Assembly (NCBI GenBank): GCA_936450465.1
Contig: OW388293.1
Coordinates: 22,407,860 to 22,471,859 of the forward strand
Source of the DNA: Gibbula magus
Lineage: Eukaryota; Mollusca; Gastropoda; Trochida; Trochidae
Direction: 5' to 3'
Length of the DNA: 64,000 bases
The notes under the pieces were generated by a model. The model searched no databases. It saw nothing but the letters and a program-made list of their open reading frames with translations, and was not told where the DNA came from. A program made the translations under genes and the position numbers. Shown here piece by piece: positions 36,297-47,143 of this stretch; positions within the stretch are counted from its first letter, which is position 1; each line of letters starts with the position of its first letter.

Positions 36297-38300
36297 CTTA
36301 CTTTTTGCTGACATAATTATCCCCAGCGTGGCAGTTATGTTTTCTATGAATGATTAATTGAGTGCTTAGAGTCGACGTATTGGTTATACACAGACAGACA
36401 GACAGATATAGTTTATTAAAGTGTCACATGTATGTAGACATATACAATACGTAAATATATACAGTGTAGATGACATAATACATACATCCAGCCTTTGTAG
36501 ACTTACGAGACACTGTTACATGAAATACTTATAAAATAGGATATAAATAAACGGTATAAATGGTTTAAACATATTTTTATTTCCAAAAAGAAATCTGGAT
36601 TGGCGAACAAGCCATAGGCTTATTTCAACACTGCACCAGAAAAGTATTAATAAACAGGTTATAGCAATCATTAGGTGTTAACGTAGATTTGATATACTAG
36701 TGAGACGTTTAATGTTGGATTCATGTAAACATGGTTAATAAAACGTTCAAATATAGAATTGAATATCTTCTGAAGAAGTAGAAAAAACATAGTATGAAAA
36801 ATATAAAAAACAAACTTCTCTTGGTAAACTCTCACAAAATATGTTCCATGTTAAATCACTGTCTTGACACATACATGTATTCATAAAAATAGACTTAACG
36901 TGAATACCTAATCTATCACTTTAGCCATAGGTCGAGGGCGAATTTTGAGGTTTAGTAACTTCGGAAAACCATATTTCAGGGTGACATCTTTGTTCACGGT
37001 TCATGTAATGTGGTTAAGATTCGACATTTTGTTATCGGTTTTCCTTTCACCTGAACAGACCTATAGCTATAACAGTGTTCGTGTTCCCAAATTAGATATA
37101 CGGCTACTAAAATACATGTAGAAGTTGAGGGCTGACAAGATAATTGTACTTAATTCTGATTCTGATAAACTGATGAAAGAAAATATGTCATTCAGGCTTA
37201 ATATATATATATATATATATATATTAAACAGTGTTTACGTAACGCGCAAAACCTTGTTTTCCTAATTTCCATAACTGACAAACAAATCAGAGTGTTCTCA
37301 ACGAGCTCAAACTATTTTTGGGAATAGTTAAGGGATTAGGGGCGGGGGATTATAGTCTGTCGGTGAAATGTGTTCACCTAATTGAGTGAACTGTGTTTAT
37401 TTCATGCCTTGGATATTTGAGTGAACTTTAGAAATTCCATTTAAACACTTCAGTCACGCTCACATGCATGTTACAGTTTTGAGCTAGTTGAGATTAAACC
37501 TCCGCTACCGACGGCAACACCTCGTTACACGTATTAAAACATGGAAATGGTGACTGTGATTGAATAACTCCGTCTCGCTTCGCTGACCACATCTATCTGG
37601 CTGGAGGGGAGGGCAACACACTCGATTATGTATTATATGTATAAAAGCAAGTTATAAAGGGGAGACATGAAGGTATGTACAAGTAAAGTTTCTAAAACTT
37701 AATGCATTTTAAAAAAAGATTGAAAGTAATTTGAAATCCACTTGAGTATTACTTACTTAAGAGGTATTTAGAAGTTGGTTAGATGAAGGGGAAGGAATTA
37801 TATGGGTTTACTTATATAAATAAATACATATCTTAGAGAAGACATATAAGAATTTCCAACATTGCTTTCAAGCTTATTGGTATTGTATAATCACATGCTT
37901 TTCGGAATTGTAGGTACAGATTATATTAAGTTGTAGTTGTCAATTGTGTATAATAAATTTTATTCGTATTTAATACGTTCCAACTCACCACATGTGCTGT
38001 TTATAAATAAAATAATTCACTCAGCTTGCATATTCATCACCAATCGCCAAATATATCATATTTACTAGTTTCCAATTAAAATAGAGTAACACCATTATGC
38101 ATGTGCAAAACCGAAACTACACGTCCCATTTACATGCACAGTAGTTTTATGACCTATTAAAAATTATCAAACCAAATTTGTCATTTCGTCTGTTATAAAT
38201 AAGATTCTAAAATTACGTTTGATTCATTGGCGCGCGTCAATCGTGATGCATTGTCCGGTTTTCGATCAGAAATCACTACTTTTACCTTCATATCGTCAAT
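36297..38300. repeat. Non-coding cassette, copy A
   Basis: No gene. The stretch recurs in copy B in pieces: 36.3-37.44 kb matches 54.53-55.22 kb, and 37.44-38.24 kb matches 62.31-63.9 kb. About 250 bases (38.05-38.29 kb) recur a third time around 57.38-57.48 and 59.18-59.32 kb. It contains a (CAGA)n start near 36390 and a (TA)n run at 37201-37223. The empty sites for two transposons of copy B are at 37442-37445 (TTAA) and 37448-37456. Confidence 0.75.
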
Positions 38301-39028
38301 ATATATATACAATATAAACACTCATTTCAACAAACCATTAGTTGATGTAAAATAGTAATATCACATGCTAAGTTATTCAATGATTCGCCGAATTCGGAAC
38401 ATATGAGTATCCTTACTGCAGTGAAAGCAATAGATTAGACGTGTTTATATTTTAATAATTTGTTTAACACACATTTTATTTATGCTAACATGATTATAGA
38501 CATGTTATCAAGGACACACACACAACAGTGCTCTAATCAACGAAAAGAGTTTGTTATAATACACAAGTAAAGCGGTCAATCAATCACAAATACGAAATAA
38601 TGGAGAATGTCATATAATCTGACAGTGTGGTACCATTGTTCAATCTCGTAACATAAGTAACTATAACATTTTGATTGATATTACATTCTCTTGCAAACAA
38701 GGGGTTTGTGGATAAATACATAAATCATAGTGTGACAATGGAATTGATTACCATATTTAACAGCGCTTAATATCTACCCCATTGTACTTACATTTTATCT
38801 TCATCGTTGAAACTCAATCCCGCTTTGAGCAAACAGATCAATCAAACTAGACCAAAGAGCACACCCCTTCCAAATACTCCCGCAAGTTATAAGTCACACC
38901 AGTTTCCATCCCTGGCAAACTAGCCTTGATACATTCTGTGCTAACACAGACAATGTAGCGAAATGCTGCAAGACTTGAATTAGCCAACTCCTTCATACAC
39001 ATTCTGAGTAAATTGTAGTGCAACGTTT
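38301..39028. other. Junction region between duplication copies A and B
   Basis: Lies between the end of the copy A cassette and the 3' end of the intact P450. From about 38935 it matches the sequence downstream of the pseudogene (26620 onwards), so a duplication breakpoint should lie at or before that point. No gene is seen. Confidence 0.5.
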
Positions 39029-42000
39029 TTATCTTAATAACGCCTTAAACGTGAAGGGTTTTGGTGAATGTGTGACTGCGATGACACCTTCCATTGATGG
39101 CTTGGTCTTATCCACAACAATCTGGAAGCGTTGAATCAAAGTAGTCAAGAATAGGAACAGCTCCATTCGGGCAAGCGACTCTCCAAGACAAACTCGTCTA
39201 CCTGTGAAGGAAATATGTCATTGTTATAACTGCAAAATACTTGTCTGAAAATAAAGTCAGACCCCGTTTATCCAGACCGCCTATGCCCGGAAATCCAGTC
39301 ATCTGCACGGTAATATTTCAAATCTTCTCTATGCCTTTCCATGCAAATCATTATTCACTTAACCGCACGACTTACTATCCGGACAGTTTTCAACAGTAAC
39401 CAAATCATGTCGATAAACAGGGTCTCACTGAATATCAAAATTTAATAACAGTTTCTTACCATTTTCATGTCCATCAGTTTTCCACTTTCGTGTATTACAA
39501 TGCCATTTCTGTAATTTATTCAGATGATGAACAGTTGAAACTGATTGCACATTGAACCATATGTTTTATATAATGGTGGTTAGTTGGTATCTAAAATGTT
39601 TATAAATACAACTCTTTAAACTAACATCAAATGAAGTCAAAACCGTAACTCAAGAGATTCTAAGAGTAAGGTATTACCTAAAGAAAATGGAATAAACTTG
39701 TCACTCTTGAAGACCCTTCCCTGCTCATCCAGGAACCTCTCAGGACGGAATGTTTCTGGATCACCCCAGATCTCCGGATCTTTCAGAACCGAATGCAACA
39801 TAGGAACCAGCGTCACCCCTTTAGGCAACATATGGCCACGGAACAGGATAGTTTCTTTGACCATGTAAGGAATCGTTGTCGGTGTTATTTCGCCAAGTCT
39901 CAGGACTTCCATAATGGTGGCCTCGAGGTACGGCAGACTGGCCCTGTCCTTCATGGACGGTGATCTGTCCAGTCCGATGTTCTCCTGGATCTCCTGGAAA
40001 CACTTCTCCTGAACATCCGGGTAGTTCAGAAAGTACACAAATGTCCATCGTAGCGCCGTTGTCGTCGTTTCACTTCCTGCAAGAAAGAGGTCAACGATGG
40101 TCTTGACCAGATGCTCGACTGAAAGAAGAACCATAATAAATGCTTCAAATAGATATGGGATAACACGAATTAGTCCTAAGAAACAAACAGCTGGAGCTGT
40201 TGTCATTCAAGTATATTCAGAAATGATTAATTTGAACACATATTATTTATATTTATATAATTTTTTATTTTTCTTATTATTTAGATATATTCGGTCTCGG
40301 CAATCGAGCTTTAATGTGACAGCATCCGAATTAACATATCCCTATGGTTTCACACATTGAAAAGTTCTAAAAAAAAATCTAAAATACATTATTTCTTCAC
40401 CCAAGATTAACATGTTGCGTCTGGCCCTTAGCAACATAAATAGTGTGCCAACTGTATTGAAGCGACGCATGCAGCTAGTTCACACACCCCTTATACATAT
40501 AGAATACAAGCCTACATATTATAAGTTACAACATTCAGTGGAGGGTGACATCGTTATTTATCACACTCGCGTGAGTGTTTATTCAACGAACCGTAGGCGA
40601 GTTGGATAAACACTAACAAGGGTCTGATAAATTACGGTGTCACCAAAACAAACTGAATGTTATAACGTATTTATCTGGTGTCGCCTCAGGAAGTCGACCT
40701 TTTGATTTTACTAAAATCTCAGGAAGGTCGATCCGCGGTAAGCTTTGAAGTTTGAGTGTTGTTTTGGTACGCAGGTAATCTCCTAAGCGATGTGGTTACA
40801 ACGTTGGTGGTTGATTGAACACATCGAACACTGAGTTCATATTCACTGAGATTAACTGAACATAATTTATGAAGTGAACATATTTCAATAATAAATAAAT
40901 AACTAGCTACATAAGGATATATATTGCGAAGAAACATGACAGTATCCATTCGATTTCGAAAGGGCTAATACTCAACTTGGACATAAGTTTATTTCAACAT
41001 ACCTTGGTGGACGTTATTTAAGTACAGAGTCAATAAAAGGAAACAAAACTCCTGGATTTCCTGGAAATGTACAGAGAAGGGATGTTATTCAACAGCATCA
41101 ACCATAAATGAAACTGTCACCATACCATCCGAATGTCCAAATCGACATAAAGGTAAAAAGTTTATCCGTGTTTATTGATTAACAAGCTAAACTCGTATAT
41201 ATGCCACTATACAAAGCAATATTAATTTAGATATAGTTTAATATTCCGTTTAGTCGGCTCGTTTGGCTATTGTATTACTATCATCTTTCTATATATTCAC
41301 GATACAATTTAAAATCTAACATATCTATAATGTTTAACATTTTTTTAGTGAAGGACCAAGGAGCAGAACAAACTAGTGCAGTATGCTGGTGGCCAAACAC
41401 AACCAATGAAAAAAGAAGTACCGTGACCTAGAACGCCGCCTTCAGGAACTGATGTACCAGCTTCAGAATGGACAAGCTACTGTAATAAAATTTGCTGATT
41501 CGGCATCCTATCTGTTACATTTCTCCTAAATGTAATTTGTGTTAATCTATACAAAAGTTTAAACATTTATTTTCTTATCATTTTATATTCCTCCAATTTT
41601 TTAAATGATCAAATCAAACTGCATATGCATAATGTAGTTCCTTGTTAATCATTCTGAATAGTACATATATGATAAATTGATAACATGAATGTACTTGTGT
41701 CTGTATATGTATATGTGTATTTAATAACGTACCTTTTTATTATTTCTGTTAACAATGATGTTTTAATACACTCAAATAAAAAATATATACATATTATACT
41801 ATACATCTTTATTTTATGTTTCAATGTATATACTATGTGAAGTAAAACACTATTTACGTGGCATGTGTTCTCATTAGGTGTGCTATCATCCGCATAATCC
41901 GAATTATCATTTCTAACAACATGTCGACGCGTCTTTGTCTTTATAATCCAACTTAAATTGCTGAAACATCAACAAACTCAGCAGGTGAATTGTCGACAGT

Positions 42001-45000
42001 AGGGGTCGATGGTAAAATTCACTTGAAGTGCCATGTTGTTTTTGCGCTGTTGTTTAATGGATTAAACTCTGGGTTTCAGTGAAAGTTGAACTCAGGTGCG
42101 GAAAGGGATTGTGATATGTTCATCTAATAGTTAGTGGAGTTCACCTATTAGTCACCTATTCGAGATGTGATTACAAATTCTCAATGTGTTCACTCAGTTT
42201 AATTACTTCTATCATGGCAAATGCACAACTGCAGCAGTACTTTCTTCCTACTTCTCATGGTGGCAGATACTTCTGTTTGGGAGGATATATGTATAGAGTC
42301 AACAAAAAAAATAGAAATTGAAAACAGAGTGCTGGGTGTCTTGGAAACGTCAGAAATCAGATTGTGAAAATCCGGGTGTGTAAGAATAATAATGAATAAT
42401 GTAGATTTTTAATGAGGTAAAAATATTGATTTTTAATAAGACAGAAATATTCATTTTTAAGAAGATAGAAATATTTATTTTTAATAAGATAGAAATATCT
42501 ATTTTTAATGGCAATTTCTTCTTTCATCTGCTTCTTAAAGAAAATTTAAGAACATGTTAAAGAAAACCCTAAGCTATTAAATAATTGATCCAATTGTACA
42601 TTCCACCTTATATTTTCTATATATTAATGAAACCTTTTATTTTGTAAATAAAGAAATCTTTTCATCGACTCAGGCTGAATTTAATTTAATAATAGTTAAA
42701 ATGTTCTACTGTTCTACATTATATATTATCATTATGTGATATGTATTTATGATGTATTCTTGTGTATGTCGCCTGGTTTTTGTGTTCTATGAAATGTGTG
42801 TGACACATAACACAATACCACCCTTTATTGTTGAATAAATGACTAAATGTAATTTCGTTTTTCTATCGTTTCTAAAATCTGTGCTACCCATGTGATTATA
42901 ACAACAGCTTAATCCCATTGTATCCAGCCACTGGTGCATGGAGACTGTCGGCGTCTGTCTTGCTGTCTTTTACAGGGATTAAATTGTCGACAATTCAGGA
43001 ACTAACCACTCAGGACATCGACCTTTTTTCTTCACTCATCCATGAAAACAAGACTTAAGATCGACTTCCTGAGGCCAAACCATTTATCTTACCGCATGTC
43101 TCAAAATATCATTAAAAAAAGAAAGAAAACAGAAAACAGCTGATCGATCCACAAACTATGACCTTTAACTTGTGTCACTTGACATGGAATGATTGACGTT
43201 GATGCATGCTTTATTCATGTTGCGGGATATAAAACATTTATCACCCTCGGGAAGATTTATCAACCCGTATGACGGTGTTTATTAATATTTGTTAATGGTC
43301 ACGCGGACTAATCAGGGATCGACATTCTTACATGAGGTAGGATAATAATATTTGTAAGGTTGGAAGGCGTACTCACTTCCCATGGACGTATCAGCTGTTC
43401 CTTCTTGTCGAAGTTTCATCTCCTTGATGTAACCAGATATAAAATCTCTTGGATCATCATCCTCGTGCTTGAAATGTTCTTCAATACTCGGTTTAATCAG
43501 GTTGTCTTCGATAAATTTGTGAACATGTTTCAACTTTTTAAATTTAAAGAGATCACCAGGCAGATTCTGCAACCACGGACCAACATACAACATCTCAGCC
43601 ATCAGTACGTTACCAAAGATGTACTCCTGGCCACGCAGGAAGTCCTTGAATATGGGATATGTGTATTCAAAACGTTTTCCAAACACTATTGAGCAGATTA
43701 CGTTTGATATAGCATTGTGGACAATGGGGCCACAGTCGAAAGGCTTCCCTTGCTGTTCTTCAACAGCATTCAAGAAATCAACTGTTTCCTCCAATATTTT
43801 GTCTTCCAGTATAGATTTACCCATTCCAAGCTCTCGAAGTGTTGTCAGGGCAAACTTTCTTTGCTCTTTCCATGTGTCTCCACTGCTGGCGACAATTCCT
43901 GCAACGTATTATTATATGTTGATGTAATTTATAAGGTTAGTTTACATGGACCACTATCATTGAATTTGAGTGAACATAGCGATTTATTACCTGAGAGGCT
44001 TGTGAAATCTATGTTGCCATCTTATTTTAATGTATGCGCCTTATCATTCAGCATTATTTTTGACAAAATGTTTGTATATATGGCGGGTACGTAACCAGGT
44101 AATTGTCATATTTTAGTTGTAAATAAGGGAAACTATTTCATTATGAATGAAAGGTTAATAGAAGTAGACAAATACTTAACTGATAACACACGACAATTAG
44201 AAAACTGATACAGTTCGTCTACAGCCCACAATAAACGGATGTCCAGTGTCTGATAAACTAATACCAATGGCACATACAATCAAAACGTGGCTACCACAGC
44301 AGATTTCGATTGCGTAAGATCATGGGCATTAACAAACTATATTCAAACTGTACATACGTCTGTAATTGAATTGTGTTATGCTGAAATGTCAGCTATTAAA
44401 ACCTCACAATGTTTTCCCATAACAAAATAACAAGACATAATAACATGACAATGCTGTGAGGTTATAAAAGTGATGAAAAACAATTATAGTGGTGGTGACG
44501 TCAGACAGACCTATCTGAGATCACAGGTCAAATATCATCATTATTCAAACACTGTATGTTAAAATGCATTCTTGGTTTGTACTTCCTACTGATTATAGAA
44601 AGCTGATCCTAGATAATAGGATATCCATTTAGCATCTTTAGTCTCTTCGTGAAGTGAGATGCTGGGGTTTCACTTATATCACGACTGCTATTATTATGGC
44701 AGGAGTAAAGCCCGCATCGTTATGTGGCTATGCATTGCGGTGCAACCTGCGATCATCGGCTGCAACTAGCTTACCATGGGTGGTACTACGCTGAAATTCA
44801 GCGTAGCATTGCACCCAAACCTTACTGCCTCTAGAACAGTTCTCTATTGCAGATAAAGTTGTCGTGCCCCTGGTGAGATTCGAACCCCGGACCTCTTCAT
44901 CCGAACCTGAACGCGCTTACCACTGCATTATCCCGCCCTAGTCTATTCATCGTCTAGATATAATTATAAATGAGAATATCATGAGACATTAAGGTTAGTT

Positions 45001-45780
45001 GCTTATCACCCAGATTAAAATAGCAACTCTACATTTAAACAAATTACGTGAGCACAATTGTGGCAATCGAGATTCAGAAAAATAACTATAGCATAGTTTC
45101 GTAGGTCATTGCCAAAATTTATTGATCATCATTTACATTTCTTTAAGACGATATTTGTTTCTTGGTACTTCAAGAAAGTTAATAATTGATAAAGTCATTC
45201 AGGATGTCAACGTTTAACATACATATTTTTTTCGAGGATAATACAAGATAGCCTGAAGCTAGACTTTAGCGAAGCTTACATAAAATTTCGACTATATATC
45301 TTAAAATATGAAAAACATATTTAATAAAAATACACTAGACCTCTCACCTTCGATAACTTGAGGAATCGCCCTGGCCTCAGAATTATATATTTACTTTTTG
45401 CTTAAGAGGATGATCAACTCAAAACTGAATGCTTATAACTTTTATAACATTTACTACTCACCTTTTTCATCCTGTAAATGAGTGTTCACGAAAGTATCTG
45501 CTCTTACAAGATAATCTGCATTCTTGACAAGAGCTTCCTTGATGACGTCATATCCGTTGATGAAGATGGTCGGTTTATGGAACACATAAACAGTGAATAC
45601 GTCCCCATAACGACGCCTTAGTTCCTCGGTCATGAGTTGCAAATCTGGATTTATATTAAACAAATTTCCAAAGAGCGGAAGTCGAGGCGGACCAGGCGGA
45701 AGGCCCGAGGGTCGACGGGTCAGTAGCCACAGTCCGAGCATACAGATGAGCGCTAGGAGTGCACCTGTGATTAGTTCCAT
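39029..45780 (-). CDS. Cytochrome P450, CYP2 clan, intact paralogue (copy B)
   Basis: Exons 45780-45462, 43898-43377, 40118-39678 and 39201-39029 (319, 522, 441 and 173 nt), all phase-1 introns, give 484 residues. Seen in order: anchor [18 protein letters not shown], hinge [28 protein letters not shown] (I-helix), EVLR (ExxR), FRPERF, and FSLGRRVCLG with the heme Cys near residue 432. I chose the ATG at 45780 just before the anchor; an in-frame ATG at 45840 would add 20 polar residues, which is unusual for a microsomal P450. It should be an endoplasmic-reticulum monooxygenase of unknown substrate. No lesion is seen, unlike its copy at 26754-33988. Intron 2 is enlarged by a 2.4-kb transposon. 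Confidence 0.92.
39254..39430. mobile_element. Short MITE, possibly pogo/Tigger-like
   Basis: In the last intron of the intact paralogue. AGACCCCGTTTATC at 39259 pairs with GATAAACAGGGTCT at 39412. Ends of the type CAGTNAGACC..GTTTATC are common among pogo/Tigger MITEs. The target duplication is not clear. Confidence 0.5.
40543..40644. repeat. 102-bp hairpin in intron 2 (copy B)
   Basis: Counterpart of the hairpin at 28748-28850 with a few substitutions, which slightly weaken the outer stem. Confidence 0.75.
40677..43081. mobile_element. 2.4-kb DNA transposon with 8-bp target duplication
   Basis: ATTTATCT flanks both ends (40669-40676 and 43082-43089), and the pseudogene intron keeps the empty site once (28874-28881). 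Ends are inverted over about 25 bases: GGTGTCGCCTCAGGAAGTCG left and, inverted, GGTTTGGCCTCAGGAAGTCG right. No long frame remains. At 41350-41490 a short piece read in two frames has [15 protein letters not shown] and then [20 protein letters not shown], perhaps a coding relic. Eight-base duplications occur in hAT, P, Merlin and Zisupton elements; the GGT tip fits none clearly. Confidence 0.9.
44651..44938 (-). mobile_element. tRNA-derived SINE (copy B)
   Basis: The counterpart of the SINE at 32926-33203, in the same place of intron 1, with the target duplication partly decayed (TAGTCTCTTCGT versus TAGTCTATTCAT). It was therefore present before the segmental duplication. Confidence 0.82.
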
Positions 45781-46278
45781 GTTGGACTCCTCTTGGTTTA
45801 GCACTATTTGTTTGTTGAAGCTGACTCCTTGGTTGAACACTCTCTGACCTAGGGAATATTATTTTCAGCAATACAAGCCTCCATGGACAGCGAGGATTTT
45901 GTTTTTAGCTTATGCTGACACATTGGTTGAACACAGTTAGTAGACGTACGGGTTTGTCTAGCTTCAGGTCGTGCAGTACGGTATAAAGTTCTCCCCTCTC
46001 GCAGTGCACGAGTTCTTGAGACGTTCCAAGTTCGAGTTATGTGTAGTGGGTTAACTACAGTTGTGTCCCGAGAACCGTTGACGGTTTGCTGCAGTTATGT
46101 CCTCCAGCTCTTCACAGTGCGTGGTTTTATACACCGAGTAGATGATGAAAGAACTCGGTACATGTGAGAGAGGGCGATTTTATTCAGCATTGGAGGCCAC
46201 ATGGCCCAGAGAACAAATACAAAGATAGTGTACATTTAAATTTTGTTTTGCTATACATGAACATTTTAGTATGCGGGC
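45781..46278. promoter_or_regulatory. Probable promoter region of the intact P450
   Basis: Upstream of the ATG at 45780 and conserved with 33989-34420 of copy A, including the sequence around 45960-46000 with GTACGGTATAAAGTT (minus strand would read it inverted). I cannot place a TATA box or receptor site with confidence; conservation may only reflect recent duplication. Confidence 0.3.
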
Positions 46279-46618
46279 TTAATTTCGTACATAAATTTTT
46301 TTTTCCAAATAGATAGCTAAACCTTTCAGTATGTTAACATTTGTATTTGACAAAGGTTCCACAAACTTTTGCTGTGTTGGAAAATTACAAAATCGATTTG
46401 GTATGAGTTTTGTTCTACTTTCACTAAAGAAAAGACAAACAAGAACAAAATGAAATTCATATTCAATAGTTCTCAAGTTACAACGGTCACATAATAATTC
46501 AGAATAAGTAGTGTATTTGTTCAAACGCATTTTCTGAATTCTCAAATTGTGTGACAGGCATCTAAACTTTTCAAATCCTTATCAATGTTAAAACTTTCTT
46601 GTCGAAATATAGTTTTAA
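46279..46618 (-). mobile_element. LINE 3' fragment (copy B), interrupted
   Basis: Minus-strand frame with MRIQKMRLNKYTTYSELLCD and CNLRTIEYEFHFVLVCLFF, matching 35894-36120. The LINE homology stops at 46618, where a 7.8-kb element was inserted, and resumes at 54416 for about 110 bases. Confidence 0.8.
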
Positions 46619-47143
46619 AGGCACTGTCTCACAGCAAATGTTATTAAATATCACTAATTCAGCGATCTTGCCCATTGCTCGTATATGAAATTGATCAGCC
46701 CTAATGTATTCTACATTTGAAATATTTTTAAGTATTCGGGTTTTAAAGTTAATTTAAAAAGTTTGCTTGATTTAATGCAACGTTGCATTAAATCACGTGA
46801 CGCCTTGAGCGAAACCTAGATAGAGTTAGCTCCCTTTCGAGATGCTAGATGGTACCCAGTTTATGGGGGGACTTGATTTGCCAGCCGGGCTATCGCCCAG
46901 GTCGCCCGCAACCCGGTTGTCGAGATATCGTTGTCATTGTCGAAAACACTTTAGAAAATTTCAATTATTAGTTGCAGGGCAACTAAGTAACAATAACCCG
47001 AATCAACTTGATTTGGTTCGTCTGCTCGGATCACCCGGATAGCTATAGCGGGCTATGCTCGGGATAGTGCAAATCAAGTGCCCCCTATTGTTTACACCCG
47101 TGAAGACCCTTACTTTCGCCAAATACCAGAAAAATACTTAGAA

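Noticed and set aside
45778..45840. Upstream in-frame ATG of the intact P450
   Set aside because: It would put 20 polar residues in front of the membrane anchor, unlike microsomal P450s; the ATG at 45780 is preferred.
46842..47042. 66-codon open frame starting MLDGTQF
   Set aside because: It is in a different frame from the phase-consistent gene that follows and overlaps an inverted repeat; no family recognised.
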